Source of the DNA: JAISGQ01 sp964500965
GTDB taxonomy: Bacteria; Bacillota; Clostridia; Oscillospirales; Acutalibacteraceae
NCBI GenBank assembly: GCA_964500965.1
Contig: CAZCQZ010000025.1
Span: 1 to 31,261 of the forward strand
Reading direction: 5' to 3'
DNA: 31,261 nucleotides
Position numbers and translations under genes: made by a program. A model generated the notes under the pieces. That model was not told the DNA's origin. It did no database searches and was given only the letters and a program-made list of their open reading frames with translations. This document shows positions 23,092-30,628 of the stretch, piece after piece. The number at the start of each line of letters is the position of its first letter. Within the stretch, counting starts at the first letter, position 1.

Positions 23092-24036
23092 CTACAACGC
23101 CTTGAGCTGTCGTTCAAATTCTTCGCAGTCCGTATTTTCCGAAAGTGCCTTCGACCGAAGTGCCGCGGCTTTTTCCGTCCACCGATTCATCTCGTCTCTT
23201 GTAAGCTTTCCGGCAGTCATTCTTGCATAACGCGCCTTGTATACTCTGGTGTATACCGCCGAGATAGGGTTGTTTTTCTGCTTTTCCTCATATTTTCTTC
23301 TCGCCCCCACCTCGCGGCACAGCTTTCCGCCGCCTTCCGGTGCTTTTCTGTCACAAAACTTCGCAAGGGCATTTGAGGGCAGGAAATATTTTCCGCAACA
23401 GCCGCAGGGACGCGGCAAAACCTCGGCAAAAGCCGCTATGGAAAACATCGTCTGCACAAATTCAAGAAAATTTTCACAGCGGCACTTTCTGCAAAGCCTG
23501 CCGACACCGTTCACCGACACCGTTGTTATCTGCTCGGCGTGGGGAATAAGCTCAATGTCTCCGCATTTTCCCGGTTCGGCAAAAAACGGAGCGGCAATGT
23601 CACGGCAGAATCTGAGCGCATCAAGAGCCGAAAGATACATGTCAACAAGGTGCGCGCACTCTTTTTGCCAGCTTTCTATATATTCGCTTTGAGCCGACAC
23701 CACGTCAAAGCCGCTGAACAGCGGACTTTTTTCCATCAGCGAAATCAGAGTTACATTTTCGGCTTCTACGCGGCTGTAGGGCAAAAGCCGCGAAAAAAGT
23801 CTGTCAACAACATTAAAGGTATCTACACAGCGGTGCAGCAGCCGACTGTATTCCTCACTGCGTTCATATCTCAAAAGCATATTTTTCTGAGACAGGCAAG
23901 CGGAATAAAGCGCGTCAAGCCGCTCGATATTAAGATTCAAATATGAGGTGAGCAGCTCACCTGCACGGTACTGTCTGCCGTCTATCAGTATTGTTTCTCC
24001 GAAATAGCAGTAATCGAAGCTTTTCATTCCATACAC
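23092..24036 (-). CDS. Cys-rich protein with C-terminal zinc-finger domain (DUF6076-like)
   Basis: The 314 residues have a helical N-terminal two-thirds with no motif I recognise. The C-terminal third has CRKCRCENF, then CGCCGKYFLPSNALAKFC and a further Cys in KLCREVGARRKYEEK, a CxxC...C...C zinc finger followed by a basic helix. That arrangement resembles DUF6076 proteins and CGNR-type fingers and suggests nucleic-acid binding. ATG 24036 is set by GGCGGTG and by the promoter at 24057-24085. It is the first gene of the four-gene operon with the DUF2310-like protein, ecfA1 and nadE. Confidence 0.7.
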   Translation of the reverse strand: MYGMKSFDYCYFGETILIDGRQYRAGELLTSYLNLNIERLDALYSACLSQKNMLLRYERSEEYSRLLHRCVDTFNVVDRLFSRLLPYSRVEAENVTLISLMEKSPLFSGFDVVSAQSEYIESWQKECAHLVDMYLSALDALRFCRDIAAPFFAEPGKCGDIELIPHAEQITTVSVNGVGRLCRKCRCENFLEFVQTMFSIAAFAEVLPRPCGCCGKYFLPSNALAKFCDRKAPEGGGKLCREVGARRKYEEKQKNNPISAVYTRVYKARYARMTAGKLTRDEMNRWTEKAAALRSKALSENTDCEEFERQLKAL

Positions 24037-24056
24037 CGCCTAAATTAGATGTATAG

Positions 24057-24085
24057 ATTATAGTCTTTTAATAATTCTATGTCAA
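24057..24085 (-). promoter_or_regulatory. consensus promoter of the zinc-ribbon/ecfA1/nadE operon
   Basis: TTGACA (24085-24080), a 17-base spacer and TATAAT (24062-24057) lie on the minus strand, 20 bases before the start codon. It is a perfect consensus promoter. Confidence 0.93.
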
Positions 24086-24120
24086 CGGGATTTTCGCGAC
24101 AAATCATAGTTTATCGGCAA

Positions 24121-24168
24121 TCCCTCCCCTTATTGAAGCTACGCTTCAATAAGGGGGGGATTTGGGCT
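24121..24168. repeat. palindromic intergenic repeat element, copy B
   Basis: CCCCTTATTGAAGC (24126-24139) and GCTTCAATAAGGGG (24143-24156) form a perfect 14-bp stem with a TAC loop, followed by GGGATTTGGG. Copy A at 13519 shares the flank and CCTTATTGAA core. It is a short dispersed element of a type common in Clostridia intergenic regions. Confidence 0.65.
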
Positions 24169-24183
24169 GTCGGAGAGAAATTC

Positions 24184-24216
24184 AAAAGCCCCCCTTTGTG
24201 CAAAAGAGAGGCTTTT
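24184..24216 (-). terminator. terminator of the CdaR/PucR-type gene
   Basis: On the minus strand a 14-bp stem (two G-U pairs) with loop TGCAC ends in TTTT. It follows the CdaR stop at 24232 by 16 bases and is attached to repeat copy B, so the element probably provides the terminator. Confidence 0.75.
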
Positions 24217-24231
24217 ACCGGTTGAATCAAA

Positions 24232-25317
24232 TCAATATTTAACAGGGTTTGCGGTGAGGTATTTCTTAACCATAAGGGCTACCTTAAAGACGATAGCATG
24301 GTCAAATTCGCGCAGGTCAAGACCTGTCAGCTTCTTAATCTTTTCAAGACGATAAACAAGAGTGTTTCTATGGACAAACAGCTTTCTTGATGTCTCGGAA
24401 ACATTCAGGTTGTTTTCAAAAAACTTCTGAATGGTAAAGAGGGTTTCCTGGTCAAGAGATTCAATTGAGCCTTTCTTGAACACCTCTTTCAGGAACATAT
24501 CGCAAAGAGTGGTGGGGAGCTGATAGATAAGACGTGCAATACCGAGATTTTCGTAGCTTGTAATGGTTTTTTCGGTATCGAACACCTTCCCGACCTCAAG
24601 GGCAACCTGGGCTTCCTTAAAGGAACGGGCAAGATCCTTTATGCCGGTTACGGCAGTTCCGATACCGACAACACAATGGGTATAAAATTCGCTTGAAAGA
24701 GTATCGACGATGGAACGCGCAAGCTTTTCAAGGTCTTTTGCCTCAATGCCCGGTCTTATTTCCTTGACAAGGGCAATGTCGTTTTCATTTATATTGATAA
24801 CAAAGTCCTTAGCCTTATCCGGGAAAAGCTGCTGAACAATGTCGTAGGTTGAAACATCCGTGCGAACGGTTGAACGAATGAGAAAGCATACACGGCTGAC
24901 ATCGGCATTAAAGCGCAATTCACGAGCCTTTAAATAAATATCGCCGGGAAGAATGTTATCGAGAATAACATTCTTGATAAAATTGCCTCTGTCGAATTTT
25001 TCATCATAATACTGCTTGATTGAAGCAAGGGAAACTGCTAAAATAGAAGCGTACTTTGAAGCCTGGTCGTCAACGCCGGATACGAAAACGGCATATTCAT
25101 TGTGAGGCTTGCCGCCGAAAGGACGATAGGTACAACCGTCAGCGACAAATGTATCGGAAGCAACCACCTGTTCGGGAGCAATGCTGTTGTTCACTTCTCC
25201 TACTCTGACAAGGTCACTGCAAGCAATAACCACTCCGGTGTCATCAACAACACCTATGGTTCTGTCAATGGTGTCTCTCATCTGATGGACTACGCTCTGG
25301 AACAATCTGTTAGACAT
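24232..25317 (-). CDS. CdaR/PucR-family transcriptional regulator
   Basis: The 361 residues have an N-terminal diacid-sensor-like domain (QMRDTIDRTIGVVDDTGVVIACSD at the start), a central GGDEF-like CdaR domain around 140-260, and a PucR-type C-terminal helix-turn-helix (NLNVSETSRKLFVHRNTLVYRLEKIKKLTGLDL is the HTH_30 region). CdaR-type proteins control sugar-acid or purine genes in response to small diacids; no such genes are adjacent. Start ATG 25317 follows GAGGAGAG. It is transcribed away from darA and has an inverted repeat at its transcription start, suggesting autoregulation. Confidence 0.88.
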   Translation of the reverse strand: MSNRLFQSVVHQMRDTIDRTIGVVDDTGVVIACSDLVRVGEVNNSIAPEQVVASDTFVADGCTYRPFGGKPHNEYAVFVSGVDDQASKYASILAVSLASIKQYYDEKFDRGNFIKNVILDNILPGDIYLKARELRFNADVSRVCFLIRSTVRTDVSTYDIVQQLFPDKAKDFVININENDIALVKEIRPGIEAKDLEKLARSIVDTLSSEFYTHCVVGIGTAVTGIKDLARSFKEAQVALEVGKVFDTEKTITSYENLGIARLIYQLPTTLCDMFLKEVFKKGSIESLDQETLFTIQKFFENNLNVSETSRKLFVHRNTLVYRLEKIKKLTGLDLREFDHAIVFKVALMVKKYLTANPVKY

Positions 25318-25377
25318 TTTGCTCTCTCCTCGTTAATCAATTTCAACACAGGCGTCTTTGCTCTCCCATGTAATTTT

Positions 25378-25395
25378 AACTAAAGTCTTTTAGTT
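25378..25395. promoter_or_regulatory. inverted repeat AACTAAA-N4-TTTAGTT, candidate operator
   Basis: A perfect 7-bp inverted repeat with a GTCT spacer lies just downstream of the predicted -10 box of the cdaR-like gene. It is a plausible autoregulatory site; binding is inferred. Confidence 0.45.
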
Positions 25396-25397
25396 CT

Positions 25398-25427
25398 CTA
25401 ATATGCATTTTACCTAAAAGAAGTCAA
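25398..25427 (-). promoter_or_regulatory. promoter of the CdaR-like gene
   Basis: TTGACT (25427-25422), an 18-base spacer and TATTAG (25403-25398) lie on the minus strand. Confidence 0.55.
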
Positions 25428-25608
25428 ATTTGCAAGCCTTTTTGCAATATTTTTTTAACTTTATTGTTATTTCGTACAAATAAACCGCCGTTCTTTTTAT
25501 TTTCTAATGAATAAATTTTATCCGATTTGTAAAAAAGTACCCGAATATTTTTGTTAATCTGTTTTTTGTTCCATTTTTCATATAATGCTGGATTTGCGGC
25601 AAAATGTG

Positions 25609-25617
25609 TGATATAAT
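25609..25617 (+). promoter_or_regulatory. extended -10 promoter of darA-holB-ricT
   Basis: TGATATAAT is an extended -10 (TGnTATAAT), about 45 bases before the darA start. No good -35 was found at 17 bases. A second TATAAT is at 25581-25586. Confidence 0.6.
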
Positions 25618-25665
25618 GCACAAAGTGTGTATGCACTGATTCTTACTACCCCCGGAGGTTATCCC

Positions 25666-25989
25666 ATGAAACTCATTTTAGCTATTGTAAATAACGACGA
25701 CAGCCCTGTTGTCGCAAATAACCTGACTTCAAACGGCTTTTCCGTCACAAAGCTCGCCACCACCGGCGGATTTCTGAAAGCCGGAAATACCACCTTTATT
25801 GTCGGTACGGAGGACGAAAAAGTTTCCGATGTTATTAGCATAATCGAAACCCATTCAAAGCGCCGCACTCAGATTGTGCCCACCTCCGTAGGCGATGCTT
25901 CCGCCATGTTCGACACAGCACCGCTGGAGGTTTCCGTCGGCGGTGCGACTATATTTGTCCTTGATGTGGAGCAGTTTAAAAAGTGCTGA
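25666..25989 (+). CDS. darA: cyclic di-AMP receptor, PII-like
   Basis: The 107 residues form a PII-like trimeric signalling protein that binds c-di-AMP. LATTGGFLKAGNTT (about 30-43) is the ligand-binding loop of the DarA/YaaQ/PstA family, and SKRRTQIVP begins the second half. Normal family length is about 109. ATG 25666 follows CGGAGG. The holB start overlaps its last codons. The darA-(yaaR)-holB-ricT order is the one seen in Firmicutes; here yaaR is missing between darA and holB. The output in this organism is unknown. Confidence 0.95.
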   Translation: MKLILAIVNNDDSPVVANNLTSNGFSVTKLATTGGFLKAGNTTFIVGTEDEKVSDVISIIETHSKRRTQIVPTSVGDASAMFDTAPLEVSVGGATIFVLDVEQFKKC

Positions 25990-26987
25990 CAATCGAAAAA
26001 CTCACCGAAGAATTTGCAGGTAACGGCGAGCTGCTTACACAATGTGCAAATCTTCTCACCTCAGGCAAATTCCCACATGCTGTGGTTGTTGAGGGTGATG
26101 ACGGTCTGGGAAAAAGCACCTTTGCAAGGCTGCTTGCAAAGGGACTGCTTTGTGACGGGGAGTGCCCACCCTGCGGCGAATGTACCCACTGTGTTAAAAT
26201 CTCAAAAGGTATACACCCTGACCTTACAGTGGTCTGCGGCGAGGGCAAATCCGGCACAATCAGCGTGGACGCTATCCGCGCCGTACGCGCCGATGCCTAC
26301 ACTCCGCCAAACGAAGCCGTCCGCAAGGTTTATATAATCGAGGATTGCGAAAAGCTTCCCACAGCATCTCAGAACGCACTGCTTAAAGTGTTTGAAGAAC
26401 CGCCCGCCGGTGCGGTATTTATTCTTACCTGCCGCACAAAAATGTCACTGCTGACAACAATCCTGTCGCGAGCAAGAGTTTTTTCACTGCTCCCCGTCAC
26501 AGACGCAGAAGCGGTGGAGCGTGTGGCGGAAATTCGCAAAAATGTGCCCCGTGAAAGCATCGAAAGCGCGGTGCGTTCCGCAGGCGGCAATATAGGAATG
26601 GCACTTTCTCTCATCGCACCGGACGGTACTTTTACCGCAAGTCCGTGGGAAATTAAGGCTCGTGAGCTTGCATTGGCTCTTTGCGACAGCCGGGAACAAG
26701 CTCTTTTATCCGTATGCAATACACTGGGCAACGACCGGCAGTTTGTACTTCGGGTGCTTGACAGTCTGCAAAACATTGTGCTGAATGCGCTTGAGTTGTC
26801 CGTTGGCTCTAAAATCAGTACGTCAGCGGAAGCGTCCGCGCTTTCAAAAACAGTTTCCCTTGAAAGAATTTATTCTATCCGCGGTGAAATCGACATACTT
26901 AAAGCAGGCATAAATGCCAATGTCGGTATGCGCGGTCTGTTCCCCTGTGTCATGTGTGCAAAGCTGCGCAGAGCCGCAGGCAAATAA
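25983..26987 (+). CDS. holB: DNA polymerase III delta' subunit
   Basis: Clamp-loader subunit of 334 residues. It has P-loop GDDGLGKST (38-46), a zinc module with Cys 57, 61, 64, 67 and 70 (CPPCGECTHC), Walker B-like VYIIEDCEKL and the SRC-type sensor replaced by LLTTILSRARVFSL. It loads the beta clamp with DnaX and HolA. The start codon is GTG 25983, overlapping the darA stop (AAGTGCTGA), with GGAGCAG as ribosome site. It is followed 22 bases later by ricT. Confidence 0.93.
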   Translation: MLTIEKLTEEFAGNGELLTQCANLLTSGKFPHAVVVEGDDGLGKSTFARLLAKGLLCDGECPPCGECTHCVKISKGIHPDLTVVCGEGKSGTISVDAIRAVRADAYTPPNEAVRKVYIIEDCEKLPTASQNALLKVFEEPPAGAVFILTCRTKMSLLTTILSRARVFSLLPVTDAEAVERVAEIRKNVPRESIESAVRSAGGNIGMALSLIAPDGTFTASPWEIKARELALALCDSREQALLSVCNTLGNDRQFVLRVLDSLQNIVLNALELSVGSKISTSAEASALSKTVSLERIYSIRGEIDILKAGINANVGMRGLFPCVMCAKLRRAAGK

Positions 26988-27009
26988 TATAATAGTATGG
27001 AGAAAATCT

Positions 27010-28146
27010 ATGGCTGATATAATTGGCGTAAAGTTCAGAAACGGCGGCAAGGTCTATTATTTTGCCCCAAACGAAGATGAATTTCAAATCGGTGACGGCG
27101 TTGTTGTGGAAACGGCACGCGGCATCGAATGCGGAGAAGTTGCAATCGAAAGACGTACCATTCCGGATGACAAGCTGGTTTTTCAGCTCAAGCCCGTCAT
27201 TCGCAAGGCTACGGAGGCAGACCTTTTAAAGGTTGAGGAAAACCGCAAAAAAGAAGTTTCCGCTTTTGAGATTTGCGAAAAAAGAATTTTGAAGCACGGA
27301 CTTGACATGAAACTGGTCAGCGTCGAATATGCTTTTGACGGAAGCAAAATGCTCTTTTGCTTCACCTCCGACGGCAGAGTTGATTTTCGCGAGCTTGTAA
27401 AGGATTTGGCAGGTATTTTCCGCACCAGAATAGAGCTTCGGCAAATCGGCGTCCGCGATGAAGCGCGTATGCTGGGCGGCCTCGGAATTTGCGGCAGACC
27501 TTTCTGCTGTGCCACCTTTTTAAATGAATTTCAACCTGTTTCAATTAAAATGGCAAAGGAACAGGGATTGTCTCTGAATCCTGTGAAAATTTCCGGCACC
27601 TGCGGCAGACTCATGTGCTGTCTCAAATATGAACAGGCGGCATATGACGATTTGCTGAAGGTAACTCCCAGAATCGGAGCTAATGTTACCACTCCCGACG
27701 GACGCGGCGTTGTTGTGGACAGAAACCTTGTTGCCGGAACCGTGCGCGTAACTCTTGACGGTGATACCGAAACAACACCGAAAACATATCCGGTTGCGAA
27801 AATCCGCTTTTCTGCCGGCAAAAAGAACGATGAAGATTTTGATGAGCTTTCTCCGGAAGAAGAAAAGGAGCTTGCTTCTATCATTGATGAAAACAGCGTT
27901 GACAGCAAAGACAGCCACACCTCCGGACAGCACAGTCAGCCGCGAAACAACAGGGGCGGCAACCGGAATAACAGCTATAGCAAGGGTAAAAGCAACCGTG
28001 GTGGTGAACAGAAGCCTCAAAACGGCAAACCTCACCACAAGAACAACGGCAATAATCAAAGCCGTCAAAATCACCCGAAAAAGAGCAACCCCAACGCTCA
28101 GAAGAAGCCCTCGGCACAAACGGAAAAACCTTCTGATGTAAGCTGA
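27010..28146 (+). CDS. ricT: PSP1/RicT (YaaT) protein with long basic tail
   Basis: The 378 residues exceed the usual 270-300. Residues 1-270 are the PSP1 domain with C161, C166-C167, C198 and C203-C204 (CGRPFCC and CGRLMCC), the Cys set used with RicA and RicF for Fe-S binding in the Ric complex that assists RNase Y. Residues about 295-378 are a low-complexity N/G/K/H/R/Q-rich tail, probably disordered and RNA-binding. ATG 27010 follows GGAGAAAATCT. RicT also affects sporulation and competence in Bacillus. The tail is unusual compared with Bacillus YaaT. Confidence 0.92.
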   Translation: MADIIGVKFRNGGKVYYFAPNEDEFQIGDGVVVETARGIECGEVAIERRTIPDDKLVFQLKPVIRKATEADLLKVEENRKKEVSAFEICEKRILKHGLDMKLVSVEYAFDGSKMLFCFTSDGRVDFRELVKDLAGIFRTRIELRQIGVRDEARMLGGLGICGRPFCCATFLNEFQPVSIKMAKEQGLSLNPVKISGTCGRLMCCLKYEQAAYDDLLKVTPRIGANVTTPDGRGVVVDRNLVAGTVRVTLDGDTETTPKTYPVAKIRFSAGKKNDEDFDELSPEEEKELASIIDENSVDSKDSHTSGQHSQPRNNRGGNRNNSYSKGKSNRGGEQKPQNGKPHHKNNGNNQSRQNHPKKSNPNAQKKPSAQTEKPSDVS

Positions 28147-28157
28147 GCAAATATATA

Positions 28158-28186
28158 TTGATTTTTGATATGTTCGGTGCTATAAT
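28158..28186 (+). promoter_or_regulatory. ferredoxin gene promoter
   Basis: TTGATT (28158-28163), a 17-base spacer and TATAAT (28181-28186) lie 32 bases before the start codon, so the ferredoxin gene is transcribed on its own. Confidence 0.85.
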
Positions 28187-28217
28187 AGCACCAATCTAAA
28201 CTATAGGAGGAAGAATC

Positions 28218-28388
28218 ATGGCATATGCAATCAATGACAATTGCATTTCCTGCGGTGCTTGCGAAGGCGAGTGCCCTGTAAGTGCAATCTCTGCCGGTGA
28301 CGGTAAGTACGTTATCAACGCTGACGAGTGCATTTCCTGCGGCGCTTGCGCAGGTGTTTGCCCCGTTGAAGCACCTAACGAGGAGTAA
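28218..28388 (+). CDS. 2[4Fe-4S] ferredoxin
   Basis: The 56 residues form a small cytoplasmic electron carrier of the clostridial type. Two motifs CxxCxxCxxxCP bind one cluster each: Cys 9, 12, 15, 19 and Cys 38, 41, 44, 48, with pseudo-twofold symmetry. ATG 28218 follows AGGAGG at 7 bases. A strong promoter and terminator flank it, so it is a monocistronic, probably highly expressed gene. Its redox partner is not in the window. Such a protein is easily missed because of its length. Confidence 0.97.
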   Translation: MAYAINDNCISCGACEGECPVSAISAGDGKYVINADECISCGACAGVCPVEAPNEE

Positions 28389-28405
28389 TTTCTCATGCTT
28401 TACGG

Positions 28406-28435
28406 CAGCGGTGAGCAAAGCTCACCGCTGTTTTT
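28406..28435 (+). terminator. ferredoxin gene terminator
   Basis: CAGCGGTGAGC (28406-28416) pairs with GCTCACCGCTG (28420-28430) over an AAA loop, followed by TTTTTCTTTT. Confidence 0.95.
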
Positions 28436-28711
28436 CTTTTCCGCTATATAGGTAAATTCTTACATATTTGACACAATATATTGTACTTTTCAGTGCTCCA
28501 ACTATATATTCATTCTACGGGGTTACAATTCGGTTACAAGCCGATTTTTGTTAATTTGCACAAGACCACGGGGGTATTTTTCGTAATAATCGCCTCAATT
28601 CATTATGTCAACAGCTTGTTTTCGGCTTTTTTCGCACCTCTTTCTATTCAGATTGACAGGTTGGGCTTGTTCTGTTTGTGCACAACTGACAAAAACTCAA
28701 AAAGTTACAAT

Positions 28712-28740
28712 TTGACATTTTTGTTTTGTGTAGCTATAAT
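28712..28740 (+). promoter_or_regulatory. consensus promoter of the 3D-domain gene
   Basis: TTGACA (28712-28717), a 17-base spacer and TATAAT (28735-28740) give a perfect consensus promoter about 75 bases before the GTG start. Confidence 0.92.
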
Positions 28741-28814
28741 AGCTATCGGTGGTGGAAAGCCATGCCTTTTTCATCGCCGGGATGGTTGAATTTTTAAGGA
28801 TTGGAGTAAGAGTT

Positions 28815-29864
28815 GTGAACAGATTCGCGGAAAAGCTTAATCGCACTGCAAGTTTCTTGCACAGCCGCATAGGTTCTGTACTTTTATTGACTCTTGTTTG
28901 CTTCGTTTGTGCCATTTATTTTTCTCCCTACATGTCCCCCATGGACTACGGCACGGAGAATATGAATATATTCGATAACGACACTCAGGCTCGTGAAATC
29001 GTTGTTCAGTCCGGCGTTGCACTTGCCGGCAGCGAGGAACTGGTTGTCTCTCTCAGCGAAAGCGATGCAGTAAGAGCAGTAAATTCAGGTGTTACATATA
29101 ATGTTACCGTTTATGACGGCGGCGTTGCTTCCGAATACGTAACCGATGCAGCTACAGTAGCGGAATTTCTTGATAAAAATGCAATTATTCCCGGTAAGAA
29201 CGACATCGTTTCTCCGGCTCTTGACGAAAGCATCTATAATTTCATGGAAATAACCGTTGATCGCGTGGTTTACGATGATGTCACCACAAATGAAATTGTC
29301 GCCTGTAAGACCGTCAAGGTCGAATCGGCGGAGCTTTTAAAGGGCGAAACCAAGATAATTACCGCAGGTTCGGACGGCATCAAAACCGTTGTAACAAGAA
29401 ATGTTTACGTTAACGGTGAGTTTACTCACTCGGAAATTATAAGCGAGGAAATAACCACCGCAAGCATTAACCGCGTTGTTCAGGTCGGTATACGTACCGA
29501 AAATGTCGTTGCCGAAACCGAAAACGTTAAGACCTTTGTTGATTCCGCAGGACGTGACGTTGCTTACACGGGAATTATTACCGGCAAAGGCTCTGCTTAC
29601 ACCGCCGAGGTCGGTTCGACAAGTGCTACCGGTCGTACACTTGCAGTTGGCATTGTCGCTGTTGATCCCGATGTTATCCCCTACGGCACAAGATTGTACA
29701 TAACCTCTGCCGATGGCAAGTATATTTACGGTTACGCCCTTGCCGCAGACACTAATTCGGTTGTAGAAAGCGGCTCTGCTGTAGTCGGTCTTTATTACGA
29801 TACCGATTCTCAGTGTAAGGCTTTCGGCTCAAGAGATGTTAATATTTACATCCTTGACAATTGA
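28815..29864 (+). CDS. DUF348-G5-3D domain cell-wall protein (YabE/RpfB-like)
   Basis: The 349 residues start with one membrane helix at about 19-37. They are followed by a DUF348 (ubiquitin-like) repeat at about 80-140 (YNVTVYDGGVASEYVTDAATVAEFLD is its core), a G5 domain at about 160-245, and a C-terminal 3D domain at about 250-349 (GKGSAYTAEVGSTSATGRTLAVGIVAVDPDVIPYGTRLYI, then AADTN and GSRDVNIYIL), the lytic transglycosylase-like fold. The domain order is that of YabE-type resuscitation factors that cut or remodel peptidoglycan. GTG 28815 is chosen for its GGAG site at 28803. The DTG triad of typical 3D domains reads DTN here. Confidence 0.9.
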   Translation: MNRFAEKLNRTASFLHSRIGSVLLLTLVCFVCAIYFSPYMSPMDYGTENMNIFDNDTQAREIVVQSGVALAGSEELVVSLSESDAVRAVNSGVTYNVTVYDGGVASEYVTDAATVAEFLDKNAIIPGKNDIVSPALDESIYNFMEITVDRVVYDDVTTNEIVACKTVKVESAELLKGETKIITAGSDGIKTVVTRNVYVNGEFTHSEIISEEITTASINRVVQVGIRTENVVAETENVKTFVDSAGRDVAYTGIITGKGSAYTAEVGSTSATGRTLAVGIVAVDPDVIPYGTRLYITSADGKYIYGYALAADTNSVVESGSAVVGLYYDTDSQCKAFGSRDVNIYILDN

Positions 29865-29881
29865 TTTTGAATAACGGACTG

Positions 29882-29926
29882 AAACGCCGGAAACCTGTAT
29901 TTATGTGGGTTTCCGGCGTTTGTTTT
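29882..29926 (+). terminator. terminator of the 3D-domain gene
   Basis: AAACGCCGGAAACC (29882-29895) pairs with GGTTTCCGGCGTTT (29908-29921), then GTTTT follows. The stem is GC-rich. Confidence 0.93.
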
Positions 29927-30196
29927 ATCGAATGGCTCTAGTTTTGCTCTATTTGGAGAGAAAAGGTTTTTTCATCAGTTTTTTATGAGATAATTATTAT
30001 ATCTGATATTGATGTAGAGAAAACTTGCTTATGGAATGGATAAGAAGTTGAAAGTATTTTTAAACGACAAGATAATCCATTGAAAAATAGCGTGTTCGAT
30101 GTTAAAATTTCATTGCAATATTAGAACTGATTTTGAATTAAGTCAGCCAGACAAACTTGAATTTGTCGAAGATATAAAAAATAAGTAAAAGAGGAT
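29922..30196. other. AT-rich region without recognised gene
   Basis: This AT-rich stretch lies between the 3D-domain terminator and the end of the anti-sigma-like gene. No credible start-plus-ribosome-site frame, RNA or repeat is seen. It may contain the remains of the missing C-terminal part of the anti-sigma-like gene, but no frame reads convincingly. The minus-strand frame 30121-30339 ends here and overlaps the anti-sigma-like gene. Confidence 0.5.
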
Positions 30197-30628
30197 TTAG
30201 TGCCATTGGCTTTCAGCTCCTTTTCTCTGTTTGCTTTGTTGATGTGGGTACGAGAAATTGCGATAATCGTTGAAATCCACTCCGTCACCGATCTGAACAT
30301 CTTCAAAAACAGCATACGATTTAATCGTTGCATTTTCACTGTTCGGAATATTCGTAACTATGTTTCCATTCGGAAGAACTCCGCACAGTTCCGAATAACT
30401 GCCGAAATAGTGTTCCGTTTCATAAGCCGGATCATCAACTCTTGATGGATTGAAAATGTGAATCAGTGCCGGAACGCACATAATTACCAACGCCAGACAC
30501 GCAGCAAGGGATGTCCACTTTGCCCATGTCCGATTTGCCTTTTTCTTCTGCGGTATATCCGGTGCGGCATCCAAGATAAGTTGCGGATCAATGTCCCGCA
30601 TAGCTCGAAATACATTTTCGCTTGTCAT
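30197..30628 (-). CDS. anti-sigma-like membrane protein, probably truncated
   Basis: The 143 residues have a cytoplasmic start (MTSENVFRAMRDIDPQLI), a membrane helix at about 40-60 (WTSLAACLALVIMCVPALIHIF in part), then an extracytoplasmic part with ELCGVLPNGNIVTNIP. This matches the N-terminal third of anti-sigma-like proteins paired with ECF-type sigma factors in Ruminococcaceae, which usually run beyond 250 residues. The last 20 residues (PHQQSKQRKGAESQWH) are very polar and do not continue the preceding fold, consistent with a frameshift or deletion near 30250. The start ATG overlaps the sigma stop by 4 bases. Full function is doubtful. Confidence 0.6.
   Translation of the reverse strand: MTSENVFRAMRDIDPQLILDAAPDIPQKKKANRTWAKWTSLAACLALVIMCVPALIHIFNPSRVDDPAYETEHYFGSYSELCGVLPNGNIVTNIPNSENATIKSYAVFEDVQIGDGVDFNDYRNFSYPHQQSKQRKGAESQWH

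Larger units (their letters stand above)
25318..25665. other. AT-rich divergent intergenic region between cdaR-like and darA
   Basis: These 348 bases hold the cdaR-like promoter (25398-25427), an inverted repeat (25378-25395), a long A/T-rich middle without any reading frame I would call, and the darA promoter (25609-25617). No RNA gene was recognised. Confidence 0.6.
28389..28814 (+). other. intergenic region before the 3D-domain gene
   Basis: These 426 bases hold the ferredoxin terminator (28406-28435), a perfect ACAATATATTGT palindrome (28473-28484) behind an isolated TTGACA (28468-28473), an A/T-rich stretch, and the consensus promoter at 28712-28740. No further gene was seen. Confidence 0.6.

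Noticed and set aside
28749..28814. Longer N-terminus for the 3D-domain protein
   Set aside because: The GTG at 28749 coincides with the predicted transcription start and the ATG at 28782 has no good ribosome site. GTG 28815 has GGAG at the right distance and places the membrane helix normally.
30121..30339. 72-residue minus-strand frame at the end of the anti-sigma-like gene
   Set aside because: It overlaps the better-supported gene and shows no domain. It could be a fragment after a frameshift, but the sequence does not read as a continuation of an anti-sigma sensor domain.
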